From Serpentinicella alkaliphila (GTDB taxonomy: Bacteria > Bacillota > Clostridia > Peptostreptococcales > Natronincolaceae): a stretch of DNA of 64,000 nucleotides. Position 1 is the stretch's first letter, and each line of letters starts with the position of its first letter. The position numbers and the translations under genes are program-made. Where the stretch lies: NCBI RefSeq assembly GCF_018141405.1, contig NZ_CP058648.1:1069001-1133000 (forward strand). Reading direction: 5' to 3'. The notes under the pieces are model-generated. The model made no database searches, was not told the origin of the DNA, and worked only from the letters and a program-made list of their open reading frames with translations. Shown piece by piece: positions 38,201-46,750 of this stretch.

Positions 38201-38799
38201 TCGGTGGTTTAGACCATGTTATCGCATCTGGTGAAGACGTAAACATTTTAGTTATGGATACTGAGGTTTACTCAAATACTGGAGGACAATCTTCTAAAGC
38301 ATCTCCAACAGCTGCAATTGCTAAATTTGCTACTGCTGGTAAGAAAACTAAGAAGAAAGACCTAGGTATGATTGCAATGAGCTACGGATATGTTTATGTT
38401 GCTCAAATAGCTATGGGAGCTGACAAAAACCAAGCACTTAAAGCTATTAAAGAAGCAGAAGCTTATAACGGACCATCTGTAATTATTGCATACTCACCAT
38501 GTATCGCTCATGGTATCCAAGCTGGTATGGGTAAAACTCAAGAGCAAGCTAGAAGAGCTGTTGAAACAGGATACTGGCATTTATACAGATACAATCCTGA
38601 GTTAAAAGATCAAGGTAAAAATCCATTTATCTTAGACTCAAAAGAGCCAACTGCATCATTCAGAGACTTCTTAATGAGTGAGGTACGTTACAAATCATTA
38701 ACTAAGTCATTCCCTGAAATAGCTGAGAAGTTATTTGAGAAAAATGAGCAAGAAGCTAAAGAAAGATACGAAGGTTACAAAAGATTGGCACAATTATAA
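35281..38799 (+). CDS. nifJ: Pyruvate:ferredoxin (flavodoxin) oxidoreductase
   Basis: A 1172-residue fused single-chain PFOR, normal length. It oxidises pyruvate with CoA to acetyl-CoA and CO2, passing electrons to ferredoxin. The N-terminal domain starts MARKMKTMDGNCAAAHVAYA and has YPITPSSNMAE. Two 4Fe-4S ferredoxin motifs, CIQCNQCSFVCP and CTGCGNCVDICP, lie near 680-760. The C-terminal TPP domain has CAGCGETPYVK and GDGWAYDIGFGG. The start follows AAGGGGGAA; the frame upstream is not coding. Codon use is more biased and even than in the neighbouring genes, as expected for a very highly expressed gene. Confidence 0.97.
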   Translation: MARKMKTMDGNCAAAHVAYAFTDVAAIYPITPSSNMAEYVDEWSSYGQKNMFGQEVKVVEMQSEAGAAGAVHGSLAVGALTTTFTASQGLLLMIPNMYKIAGELLPGVFHVSARALAGHALSIFGDHSDVMAARQTGCAMLASGSVQEVMDLAGVAHLATIKGRVPFVHFFDGFRTSHEVQKIEVIEYDEFEKLVDWDAVRAFRNNALNPEHPVLRGTAQNPDIFFQAKEASNRFYDALPDIVNDYMQEINKLRGTDYKPFNYYGAPDAENIIIAMGSVTDAIEETIDYLAKKGEKVGVLKVHLYRPFSEKYFFDVLPQTVKRITVLDRCKEPGSLGEPLLEDIKTMFYDKDVRPMIIGGRFGLGSKDTTPAQIKAVYDNLKAETPKKGFTVGIVDDVTNTSIEVTDKISAAPEGTIRCKFWGLGSDGTVGANKSAIKIIGDNTDMYAQAYFSYDSKKSGGVTISHLRFGKQPIKSTYLIDEADFIACHNQSYVNQYDLLKGLKPGGTFLLNCMWSQEELDAKLPAKMKKYLADNNINFYTINATDIAVELGLGGKINMIMEASFFKLADVIALEDAVRLMKESIVDDYGMKGSKVVEMNNAAVDRGIESLVKVDVPATWGSVAIEEAAATAEEPAFITNILRPMNAQAGDALPVSTFVGVEDGTFPLETSRYEKRCIGVTVPEWIAENCIQCNQCSFVCPHAAIRPFLLNEEEMSKAPEGFNTLKPVGKEFEGLQYRLQVSPLDCTGCGNCVDICPSKNKAIVMMPVEPQVEAQKENWDFAVTIEDKSYLTNIETVKGSQFAQPLFEFSGACAGCGETPYVKLITQLFGDRMVIGNATGCSSIYGGSAPSVPYCTNKEGKGPAWANSLFEDNAEFGYGMFLGNAQIRDRIANYMNQALEMNISAELKEAFQAWLAGKDDAKASKAATATMLPLLKKEAADNKVVADILDLKDFFIKQSTWVFGGDGWAYDIGFGGLDHVIASGEDVNILVMDTEVYSNTGGQSSKASPTAAIAKFATAGKKTKKKDLGMIAMSYGYVYVAQIAMGADKNQALKAIKEAEAYNGPSVIIAYSPCIAHGIQAGMGKTQEQARRAVETGYWHLYRYNPELKDQGKNPFILDSKEPTASFRDFLMSEVRYKSLTKSFPEIAEKLFEKNEQEAKERYEGYKRLAQL

Positions 38800-38820
38800 T
38801 AATACTTGAATAATATATTA

Positions 38821-38850
38821 AGAGACGGAGAGTTTTCCGTCTCTTTTTTT
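38821..38850 (+). terminator. Intrinsic terminator after nifJ
   Basis: AGAGACGGA and TCCGTCTCT form a perfect stem with a six-base loop and further T residues. Confidence 0.9.
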
Positions 38851-38913
38851 CAATTAAATAACACTTAAGAGGGGCATAATATTTGCATTAGCAAATTTTA
38901 AGAGGTGATTTTA

Positions 38914-40110
38914 ATGTTAGGACTAACCTTAGAGGGCGGTGGAGCCAGAGGATCATATCAAATTGGAGCATGGAAGGCATTCAGGGAAATAGGAATTGAG
39001 TTTGATGGAATTACTGGTACATCTGTGGGGGCCTTGAATGGTGCATTAATGGTACAGGATGACTATGATCTGGCCTATGAGCTATGGTACAATATGGAGC
39101 CCTACAGGATTCTTAATGTTGATGATAGAATTTATGAAGTACTAGATGATGATAGGATAAGCTCTAAGGAACTAAATATTATTTATAAGCAAATAGTAAA
39201 AGTTGTTAAAGGAATTGGTTTAGATAGTAAACCTCTTCAACTCCTTGTGAATAAATGTCTTAAGGAGGCCATTATACGTAACTCTCATATGGATTTTGGC
39301 TTTGTTACTGTATGTCTAACAGATTTAAAGCCCCTTAAATTATATAAAGAAAATGTACCAATAGGTAAAATGGGTGATTATTTACTTGCTTCTTCATGTT
39401 TACCTATATTTAGATCAAAGGAGTATGATGGAAAAAAATTTTTAGATGGGGCCTTCTATAATAATCTTCCTGTGGATATGTTGTATGAAAAAGGGTATAA
39501 AGAAGTTATAGCTCTAAGATTAAATAGTCAGGGTATAATTAAAAAGAACTGTTTTAAGGAATTAAATTTAACATTTATAAAGCCATACCAAGATTTGGGC
39601 AAGATATTAGATTTTTCTAGGGAACGGGCCCGTAGAAACCTCCAACTAGGATATTATGACACGTTAAAACACTTCAAGAATCTCAAAGGAAAAGAATATT
39701 ATATTTTAGGAGACATTAGTGATGAAAAGGCATTTAAATTTTTTATGTCCCTAAGCAATGAAAGTATAATAATGCTTGGTAATTTATTTAATATACCTCA
39801 ATATATGTCCTTAACAAGAGCCTTATTAGAGGGCATAATACCCAAGCTATTTAACCTTTTAGATTTAGACGAACAATCGAGGTATAGTGATCTATTTTTT
39901 GCTATACTGGAGCAAATGGCCTTAAGAAAGAAAATCAATCCTTTTCATATATATACAATTGATATGCTAGTTGAAAATATTGAAAGGTATAATAGTGGGG
40001 ATAGAACAAAGCCAAAAAAATATAAATCTGAAATATTTCCAAATAAAAAAGTGTTAATAAAAAGGTCTGTAGATATTATTTTATTAAATGAACCGTACAT
40101 TCATATATAA
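38914..40110 (+). CDS. Patatin-like phospholipase
   Basis: A 398-residue patatin-family lipase. The oxyanion loop LEGGGARGSYQIGAW lies at the N-terminus, the nucleophile elbow is GTSVGALNG (Ser about 40), and the catalytic Asp is in LDGAFYNNLP. Patatins use this Ser-Asp dyad to cut acyl chains from phospholipids. The C-terminal half (about 210-398) is an extension typical of clostridial members. The start follows AAGAGGTG. The cardiolipin synthase gene begins at or overlapping its end, so the two lipid genes are coupled. Confidence 0.93.
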   Translation: MLGLTLEGGGARGSYQIGAWKAFREIGIEFDGITGTSVGALNGALMVQDDYDLAYELWYNMEPYRILNVDDRIYEVLDDDRISSKELNIIYKQIVKVVKGIGLDSKPLQLLVNKCLKEAIIRNSHMDFGFVTVCLTDLKPLKLYKENVPIGKMGDYLLASSCLPIFRSKEYDGKKFLDGAFYNNLPVDMLYEKGYKEVIALRLNSQGIIKKNCFKELNLTFIKPYQDLGKILDFSRERARRNLQLGYYDTLKHFKNLKGKEYYILGDISDEKAFKFFMSLSNESIIMLGNLFNIPQYMSLTRALLEGIIPKLFNLLDLDEQSRYSDLFFAILEQMALRKKINPFHIYTIDMLVENIERYNSGDRTKPKKYKSEIFPNKKVLIKRSVDIILLNEPYIHI

Positions 40111-40126
40111 TCGGGTGGTGGTATTA

Positions 40127-41566
40127 GTGAATGCTTTTAGCTCTTTTACATGGCTATTTACAATAGTTGTAATATTCGTAAGTATTTTAATTGTTCTAGA
40201 TAATCGAAACTCCTCCAGAACAGTAGCTTGGTTATTAATATTAATTTTTGTGCCGGTTCTAGGACTATTCCTATATTTATATATTGGGCAAAATCATAGA
40301 AAGAAGAAAACTTTTAAAATTAAGCAGAAACAGGATTACAGAATATTAAAGAATTTATTAGGAGCGCAAGTATTCTTTCTAAAATATGTTGATTATCTTA
40401 ACAGTGGAGATGGAAGTGTAAAAGAGAAGGTAATCCCATTACTTATAAATAATGCTGATTCTCCTATCACAACAAATAATGATGTAAAGATATTACTAAA
40501 TGGTGATGAAACATTTAAGGAAATTATTAGAGCAATAAAGTGTGCAAAGCATCATATACATATGGAGTACTTTATAATAAAGGACAGTGATATTGGGAGA
40601 AGGATTCAAACGCATCTTATTAAGAAAGCTAAGGAAGGGGTAGAGGTTAGACTTATCTATGATGCAGTAGGATCATGGGAGCTTAACAAAGATTTCTTTA
40701 AACCGATGATAGAGGTTGGAATTAAAGTTAAGGCGTTTTTGCCTGTTACTCTTCCTTTCTTCGGTAGTCGTTTGAATTATAGGAATCACAGAAAAGTATT
40801 AGTAGTAGATGGTAAGATAGGTTTTTTAGGGGGTCTAAATGTAGGAGATGAATACTTAGGAAAAGAAAAAAAGTTTGGTTTTTGGAGAGACACACATCTA
40901 AAAATTACTGGAGAGGCCATATATGTCTTGCAAGTAATATTTCTTAGGGATTGGTTTTTCGTAAGTAAGGAAGAATTGGAAAGCAAAGAGTATTTTCCAA
41001 GTCAAGGTTATTGCGGGATAACACCAGTACAAATAACTGCTAGTGGACCGGATGTTTATTGGCAATCAATACACCAAGGTATTTTTACTGCTATAAGCTC
41101 TGCAAATAAGTGCATATATATAACTACACCATATTTAGTTCCAGACGAATCAATATTACTTGCCTTAAAAACCGCTGCATTAAGAGGCGTAGATGTTAGA
41201 GTTTTAATGCCTCATAAGCCGGATCATAGGACAGTTTTCTGTGCATCTAAATCATATTACATGGAATTACTAGAAACAGGAGTTAAAATATATCAGTATA
41301 AGAAAGGATTTATTCATAGTAAAACAATTGTCATAGATGATGATTTTACGACAATAGGTACAACTAATATAGATATTAGAAGTTTTCAACTAAATTTTGA
41401 GGTTAATGCTTTCGTTTATAATAGTGAAATTAGTGCTGAGATGAAAAAACACTATTTTGAAGATTTAAAGGATAGTACTGAAATAACATTAGAAGAATTA
41501 AGCAAGAGATCAGTTTTTGATAGAATGAAGGAATCTTTAGCAAGGTTATTCTCACCAATACTTTAA
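40127..41566 (+). CDS. cls: Cardiolipin synthase
   Basis: A 479-residue phospholipase-D-type synthase that joins two phosphatidylglycerols into cardiolipin at the membrane. Two N-terminal helices are followed by two HKD motifs, HRKVLVVDGKIGFLGGLN and HSKTIVIDDDFTTIGTTNID. The GTG at 40127 follows GGGTGGTGG; an in-frame ATG at 40088 would add 13 residues and overlap the patatin gene by 23 bases, but has no binding site. Coupled to the patatin gene, it suggests joint phospholipid turnover. Confidence 0.95.
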   Translation: MNAFSSFTWLFTIVVIFVSILIVLDNRNSSRTVAWLLILIFVPVLGLFLYLYIGQNHRKKKTFKIKQKQDYRILKNLLGAQVFFLKYVDYLNSGDGSVKEKVIPLLINNADSPITTNNDVKILLNGDETFKEIIRAIKCAKHHIHMEYFIIKDSDIGRRIQTHLIKKAKEGVEVRLIYDAVGSWELNKDFFKPMIEVGIKVKAFLPVTLPFFGSRLNYRNHRKVLVVDGKIGFLGGLNVGDEYLGKEKKFGFWRDTHLKITGEAIYVLQVIFLRDWFFVSKEELESKEYFPSQGYCGITPVQITASGPDVYWQSIHQGIFTAISSANKCIYITTPYLVPDESILLALKTAALRGVDVRVLMPHKPDHRTVFCASKSYYMELLETGVKIYQYKKGFIHSKTIVIDDDFTTIGTTNIDIRSFQLNFEVNAFVYNSEISAEMKKHYFEDLKDSTEITLEELSKRSVFDRMKESLARLFSPIL

Positions 41567-41580
41567 TCGGTAATATAAGT

Positions 41581-41617
41581 AAAAGTGGACAAATGTCAGT
41601 TCAAATGTCCACTTTTT
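41581..41617. terminator. Bidirectional terminator between cls and argH
   Basis: AAAAGTGGACA pairs with TGTCCACTTTT around a 14-base loop; A and T tracts on both sides serve both convergent genes. Confidence 0.85.
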
Positions 41618-41622
41618 AAGTC

Positions 41623-43014
41623 TTATTTTAATAAAGATTTGGCTTTTTCTATTTGTCTTCTAACTTCGCTTCTAGCTGTACCACCGTAAGTAGATCGACG
41701 ATCGACTGCAGATTCTGGAGTAAGAATATCGAAAATATCATTATCAAATATTTCATGATGATTTTTCCACTCTTCAATAGTTAAATTTTCTAAGTCTTTA
41801 TTGTTTCTAATACAATATTGAACTAGGTTTCCAACGATATGATGAGTATCTCTAAAAGGTACTCCCTTTAGAACTAAGTATTCTGCTACGTCAGTAGCTA
41901 GTAAGAACCCCTTATTTAAATGTTTTTTCACTTCCTCTTCTTTAACTTGTATTTCCGAAATTAATGGAGTTAGAACATCTAAAATAATATTTACTGTTTC
42001 GATTGAATGAAAAACAGGACGTTTGTCCTCTTGGAGATCTCTATTATATGTTAAGGGTAATCCCTTCATATTAACCATCAAATCGTAAAGGCTACTCAAA
42101 ATACCACTGGTTTTCCCACGGGCAATTTCTAAGGCATCAGGGTTTTTCTTGTTTGGCATCATACTAGAACCAGTACAAAATGCATCAGGAAGTTCTATAA
42201 AGTTGAACTCTGAAGTTCCCCAAATAATTAAATCTTCGCACAGTCGGCTAGTGTGTAAAGCAAAGGTAGATGCAGCAAATAGAAACTCTAATAAATAATC
42301 CCTATCTGAAACTGTGTCTAAACTGTTTTCAGTTATAAAGGCGAAGTTTAGTTCATTTTTTGTAAATTCTCTATCTATAGGCAAGGTAGAACCTGCTAAG
42401 GCTCCAGCGCCTAAAGGACTAAAGTTAGTAGTTTCATAGGCAGATGTAAACCTTTTTAAATCCCTATTGAATTTCCAAAAATATGCCATCCAATAATGGC
42501 CTAAAGAGATGGGTTGTGCATGCTGTAAGTGAGTAAAACCAGGAACAATGATATCTACATCAGCATTTGCCTTCTCAATTAATATCTTTAGTAGGGCCGT
42601 CATCTTTTCTTGAATAAGCAAAATTGCATCCTTCATAAATAGTCTGTAGTCCGTTGCAACTTGATCATTTCTTGATCTGCCTGTATGTATTTTAGCTCCT
42701 AGAGGACCTAATTTTTCAATTAAACGAGCCTCTATATTCATATGTACATCTTCTAAAGCGATTTTAGGTATTAAAGTACCATCATGTATTTCCTTTTCAA
42801 TTTCATCGAAGGCACTTAATATTTGCTCTAATTCTTGGGTTGTTAAAATTCCGATATGTGTTAACATTTTTGCCTGAGCTTTGTTTCCGATAATATCATG
42901 TTTATAGAAACGCCAGTCCATATCTATAGATTGACTAAATTGTTGCATAATTTCCGCTGGAGAGCTAGCAAATCTTCCACTCCAAAGGGCTTTATTTTCA
43001 TTTTGATTGTTCAT
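41623..43014 (-). CDS. argH: Argininosuccinate lyase
   Basis: A 463-residue enzyme of the fumarase/aspartase superfamily. It splits argininosuccinate into arginine and fumarate, the last step of arginine synthesis. The signature GSSMMPNKKNPDALE holds the catalytic Ser loop; HTGRSRNDQVATDYRL and FTHLQHAQPIS are the other conserved regions. The start follows AGGAGGAAATATTAAGTT. No argG is beside it, which is unusual as the two are normally neighbours. ARG-box-like sites lie upstream. Confidence 0.97.
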   Translation of the reverse strand: MNNQNENKALWSGRFASSPAEIMQQFSQSIDMDWRFYKHDIIGNKAQAKMLTHIGILTTQELEQILSAFDEIEKEIHDGTLIPKIALEDVHMNIEARLIEKLGPLGAKIHTGRSRNDQVATDYRLFMKDAILLIQEKMTALLKILIEKANADVDIIVPGFTHLQHAQPISLGHYWMAYFWKFNRDLKRFTSAYETTNFSPLGAGALAGSTLPIDREFTKNELNFAFITENSLDTVSDRDYLLEFLFAASTFALHTSRLCEDLIIWGTSEFNFIELPDAFCTGSSMMPNKKNPDALEIARGKTSGILSSLYDLMVNMKGLPLTYNRDLQEDKRPVFHSIETVNIILDVLTPLISEIQVKEEEVKKHLNKGFLLATDVAEYLVLKGVPFRDTHHIVGNLVQYCIRNNKDLENLTIEEWKNHHEIFDNDIFDILTPESAVDRRSTYGGTARSEVRRQIEKAKSLLK

Positions 43015-43102
43015 AACTTAATATTTCCTCCTTAGCATAAGACATTTAAATTCATTGATTATTATATACAAATAGACTATATTACATAACTATAAAAGTC
43101 AA

Positions 43103-43119
43103 CTGAATAAATATGCATA
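43103..43119. promoter_or_regulatory. ARG-box-like operator upstream of argH
   Basis: CTGAATAAATATGCATA matches the Firmicutes ArgR operator (CATGAATAAAAATKCAAK) at most positions and lies about 90 bases before argH. A second partly palindromic copy, ATGAGTAATTATTCAG, is at 43179-43194, just before the dUTPase gene. AT-rich sequence makes chance matches possible. Confidence 0.5.
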
Positions 43120-43214
43120 AATAATTAAAAATTTAACCTAGAGCTACTTTTCTAACCATACTCCTTATGTTAAAATAATGAGTAATTATTCAGCTTAATT
43201 TAAGGAGGTTTGTG

Positions 43215-43700
43215 ATGGAACTTCATCAGTTGTTTTATATCCAAAGTCAATTAGACAAAAAAATTGCTGCCAATCATAATTTATATAAACAGGATTTAAC
43301 TTCATCTAAAATATTGGCGCTTTTAGTTGAGTTAGGAGAGCTAGCAAATGAAACGAGATGTTTTAAGTTTTGGAGCTTAAAAGGTCCTTCTGAAAAGGAA
43401 AAGATTATTGAAGAATATGTAGATTGTTTACATTTTATTTTAAGTATTGGGCTTGATAATGGATTTGTATTTACAAATATTGAAGTTACACCGAAAGAAG
43501 GTAATTTAGTAGATCATTTTCAGTCTGTATTCTCTAAAACTATACAAATTAAAGAGGATTTAACAGATGAAAAATATTTGGCGTTGTTTACAGATTTTCT
43601 GTCCCTGAGTCATTCATTAGGATTTAGTTACGAAGATATTTTCAAATCTTATATGATGAAGAATGAAATTAACCATAAGCGACAAGCAGAGGGGTATTAA
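43215..43700 (+). CDS. Dimeric dUTPase / MazG-like nucleotide pyrophosphohydrolase
   Basis: A 161-residue all-alpha protein of the dimeric dUTPase family. Metal-binding acidic motifs are LLVELGELANETRCFKFW (ExxE) and EEYVDCLHFIL (ExxD). It would hydrolyse dUTP, keeping uracil out of DNA. The ATG follows TAAGGAGG; a GTG directly before it could also serve. It converges with trpA across a shared terminator. Confidence 0.9.
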   Translation: MELHQLFYIQSQLDKKIAANHNLYKQDLTSSKILALLVELGELANETRCFKFWSLKGPSEKEKIIEEYVDCLHFILSIGLDNGFVFTNIEVTPKEGNLVDHFQSVFSKTIQIKEDLTDEKYLALFTDFLSLSHSLGFSYEDIFKSYMMKNEINHKRQAEGY

Positions 43701-43731
43701 AAAATACAGCATTTGTATGCTGTATTTTTTA
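43700..43731. terminator. Bidirectional terminator of dUTPase gene and trp operon
   Basis: AAAAATACAGCAT and ATGCTGTATTTTT form a perfect 13-pair stem with a four-base loop. Confidence 0.9.
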
Positions 43732-43741
43732 ATATGATAAT

Positions 43742-44527
43742 TTAATTCTTAAGAGGTGAAACCATATCTTTTATAAACTCTTTTATTTCTTCTAAATTAC
43801 AATTAGATTCTTCAATTTTATTTACTAAGGCAGAGCCAACAATAATTCCATCCACATGGGTTTTTAGTTCATCAATAGTAGCTTTATTGGAGATTCCAAA
43901 TCCAAGTGCTAAAGGAAGATCAGTATATTGACGTACACTATTTAAAAATGAGCTTAAGTCTTTATTAAAGTCCTTGCGAATTCCAGTTACCCCGAGGGAG
44001 GAGACACAATATACAAAGCCTTTACAGTCACTAACTATTTTTTCTATCCTATTATTAGAAGTAGGTGTTACTAAAGGTATGAGTGAGATATCTGTTTCTT
44101 TTATTAAACTTAAAAGCTCATCTCTTTCCTCGTAGGGTAGGTCTGGAATAATTAGGCCGTTAACATTTGCTTTTAGGCATTTTTCAATAAACCCAGAGGC
44201 TCCACTTGCTAGTATTGTATTAAAATAAACTAATATAACAATTGGAATATTTGTTTTCTTCCGTAGGTTTAATATTGAGTTAAAGACTTGATTTACTTTT
44301 GTACTATTTAGTATGGATTTTTGAGCTGCACTTTCTATAACTGGCCCATCAGCTAAGGGATCGGAAAAAGGTATTCCAATTTCTATTATGTCAGCACCTT
44401 CGTGCTCTAGAAGTAAAATAAGCTCTTCGGTTTTCTCTAGAGTAGGATGACCCGCAACAATAAAAGGTATAAAAGCTACTTTATTTAAGGACTTTAATTT
44501 TTTGAAAGTGTTTTCAATTATATTCAT
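43742..44527 (-). CDS. trpA: Tryptophan synthase alpha chain
   Basis: A 261-residue TIM-barrel enzyme that splits indole-3-glycerol phosphate to indole and glyceraldehyde-3-phosphate. FIPFIVAGHPTLEKTEELI, IIEIGIPFSDPLADGPVIE (catalytic Glu/Asp) and the phosphate loop LGFGIS are present. The start follows GGAGGAAAACAAA; the frame runs further up but overlaps trpB. It is the last gene of the trp operon, 22 bases after trpB. Confidence 0.97.
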   Translation of the reverse strand: MNIIENTFKKLKSLNKVAFIPFIVAGHPTLEKTEELILLLEHEGADIIEIGIPFSDPLADGPVIESAAQKSILNSTKVNQVFNSILNLRKKTNIPIVILVYFNTILASGASGFIEKCLKANVNGLIIPDLPYEERDELLSLIKETDISLIPLVTPTSNNRIEKIVSDCKGFVYCVSSLGVTGIRKDFNKDLSSFLNSVRQYTDLPLALGFGISNKATIDELKTHVDGIIVGSALVNKIEESNCNLEEIKEFIKDMVSPLKN

Positions 44528-44549
44528 TTTGTTTTCCTCCTCCACTTTT

Positions 44550-45719
44550 TTATATATTCTCCAAAACTGTATGGACATCCTTATCACCACGGCCTGAAAG
44601 GTTAATAACTATAATATGAGATTTATGTTTTGTAGGGGCAAGTTTTAAGGCATATGCTAAGGCATGGGAGCTCTCTAAAGCAGGAATAACTCCTTCTGTT
44701 TTTGCCAAAAGGCCAAAGGCATTCAAAGCTTCCTCATCTGTAATAGAGTGGTACTTTACTCTTTTACTATCCCTTAAAAAAGCGTGCTCTGGCCCGATTC
44801 CTGGATAATCTAAACCTGCAGATATAGAATGGGCTGGAAGAATATGTCCTTCACTATCTTGAAGTAAATAGGTTTTCATTCCATGGAGTACTCCTATACT
44901 ACCTTTAGTTAGAGTAGCTGCATGGTGCTCAGTATCTATGCCTAAGCCTGCAGCCTCAACACCAATCATTTCAACTTCAGTATCTTCAAGAAACGGGTAA
45001 AATAGACCCATAGCATTACTTCCACCACCTACACAGGCGATGAGGGTATTAGGAAGCCTATTTTCCTTCTCTAAAACCTGTTTTTTTGTCTCTTCTCCTA
45101 TAATTTTTTGAAAGTTTCTAACCATAAGGGGATATGGATGAGGTCCCACAACAGAGCCAATAATATAAAAGGTATCATCCACTTTAGCAACCCACTCTCT
45201 AATGGCTTCATTAGTTGCGTCCTTTAAAGTTCTTGTACCAGAGGTAACTGAAACAACCTTTGCCCCTAATAGTTCCATACGGAATACATTAAGCTTTTGC
45301 CTACGTATATCCTCCTCGCCCATAAACACGGTACATTCCATACCAAATAAGGCTGCTGCGGTGGCAGTTGCAACTCCATGCTGGCCTGCTCCAGTCTCTG
45401 CTATAACTTTCTTCTTACCCATATATTTAGCTAATAGAATTTGACCAATAACGTTATTTATCTTATGAGCACCCGTATGGTTTAGATCTTCTCTCTTAAG
45501 ATAGATTTTTGCACCACCTAATTTACGAGTTAATCTCTCTGCATAATAGAGGGAAGTTGGACGGCCAACATACTCTTTTAAATAATATATATATTCTTTT
45601 TTAAAGGACTCGGTAGTACTATAGGTTAAATATGCATTTTCTAATTCTTCAAGGGCATTCATTAAAGTTTCAGGTACATACTGTCCCCCAAAGTCACCAA
45701 ATTTTCTATTTAATATCAT
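44550..45719 (-). CDS. trpB: Tryptophan synthase beta chain
   Basis: A 389-residue PLP enzyme that condenses indole with serine. It has [13 protein letters not shown], the PLP lysine in [35 protein letters not shown] and the phosphate-binding GGGSNAMG. This is the standard TrpB1 type that works with TrpA. Its start lies inside the 3' end of trpF, so the two are translationally coupled. Confidence 0.97.
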   Translation of the reverse strand: MILNRKFGDFGGQYVPETLMNALEELENAYLTYSTTESFKKEYIYYLKEYVGRPTSLYYAERLTRKLGGAKIYLKREDLNHTGAHKINNVIGQILLAKYMGKKKVIAETGAGQHGVATATAAALFGMECTVFMGEEDIRRQKLNVFRMELLGAKVVSVTSGTRTLKDATNEAIREWVAKVDDTFYIIGSVVGPHPYPLMVRNFQKIIGEETKKQVLEKENRLPNTLIACVGGGSNAMGLFYPFLEDTEVEMIGVEAAGLGIDTEHHAATLTKGSIGVLHGMKTYLLQDSEGHILPAHSISAGLDYPGIGPEHAFLRDSKRVKYHSITDEEALNAFGLLAKTEGVIPALESSHALAYALKLAPTKHKSHIIVINLSGRGDKDVHTVLENI

Positions 45720-46326
45720 TTGCCATCACCCTTCCTATAAATTTATCAATAAGTTGTTGATTTTTTGTATTATCTTTTTCAATTCCGGAGCTTACATCGA
45801 TTACCTGGGGCTTAACTGTTTTTATAGCTGAACAAACATTATGTTCATTCAAACCACCTGCGAGAATTATATTATGGGTATTTGAAATACCTTTTACTAA
45901 ATTCCAGTTAAAAGTCTCTCCTGTACCTCCTCTAGAGGTAGGTGAATAGGTATCCAAAAGAAAACCTATGGGTGATTTGTAACTATTTAAGACATTAACA
46001 GATTCCATTGATTTTACTGAAATACTTTTCCATAGGGGAGCTATAATGCATCTACAGTAATCTTCAGTCTCATTTCCATGGAGCTGGACTAAATCTAAAC
46101 CGTATTTATCTACAATATAATTAATAGTCGATATAGATTCATTAACAAAGACCCCAACTGTCTTAATATCCTTTCTGAGACTATCCTTTAAACTAGCGAA
46201 GTGATTTGTTGAAATTTGTCTTTTACTTGGGGCAAATACAAAGCCCACATAATCTATAGGAAAATTATTTATAATATTTATTTCTTCTAAAGTACGAATT
46301 CCACAAAGCTTAATTTTAGGTACCAT
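45706..46326 (-). CDS. trpF: Phosphoribosylanthranilate isomerase
   Basis: A 206-residue TIM-barrel isomerase with the N-terminal Cys motif [31 protein letters not shown] and the phosphate site [12 protein letters not shown]. It converts phosphoribosylanthranilate to CdRP. The start is between ATG 46326 and a TTG three codons earlier, which is nearer to an AAGGAG. It overlaps the end of the trpC fragment by about ten bases. Confidence 0.95.
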   Translation of the reverse strand: MVPKIKLCGIRTLEEINIINNFPIDYVGFVFAPSKRQISTNHFASLKDSLRKDIKTVGVFVNESISTINYIVDKYGLDLVQLHGNETEDYCRCIIAPLWKSISVKSMESVNVLNSYKSPIGFLLDTYSPTSRGGTGETFNWNLVKGISNTHNIILAGGLNEHNVCSAIKTVKPQVIDVSSGIEKDNTKNQQLIDKFIGRVMANDIK

Positions 46327-46750
46327 ATGCCTCAATCAGCTCCTTAGCTTTATCTTTTATATTAGTTGCTTTCATAAAGCCTTCCCCGACTAAAATTGCA
46401 TCAATATTTGTTTTTCTTAGAACCTGTACATCCTTAGAGTTACTTATACCACTTTCGCTAACAACTAATATGTTATTAGGAATATATTTTCTTAGCTCAA
46501 GAGTTCTATTAATATTTAATGAAAAGTCTTTTAAATTACGGTTATTTATACCTATAATTCTGGCCCTTGCATATAGTGCCTTTGCAATTTCATCTCTGTT
46601 ATGAACTTCAATTATAGTGTCCAGTCCTAGGGAGTAGGCAAGACTATTAAAGTGCCTCAATTTATTCTCATCTAATATTGAAGCAATTAGTAGTATACAA
46701 CTTGCCCCTAAATATTTAGATTCATATATTTGGTATGGATCAACTATAAA
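46316..46750 (-). pseudogene. trpC: trpC 3' fragment, separated by an insertion sequence
   Basis: The C-terminal 144 codons of indole-3-glycerol phosphate synthase: IVDPYQIYESKYLGASCILL, IIGINNRNLKDFSLN, LVVSESGIS and AILVGEGFMK (phosphate loop). The part upstream sits on the far side of the insertion sequence. Read across the element with one copy of the 7-base duplication removed, the two parts join in frame as RKDF-IVDPYQ. Confidence 0.93.
46744..46750. repeat. Target-site duplication, left copy
   Basis: CTATAAA directly left of the insertion sequence, repeated exactly at 48437-48443 on its right. Confidence 0.88.

Noticed and set aside
38880-38913. Short inverted repeat TTTGCATTAGCAAA before the patatin gene as a terminator
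   Set aside because: The stem is short and followed by no T-tract; the nifJ terminator lies just upstream. It might be an operator but support is thin.
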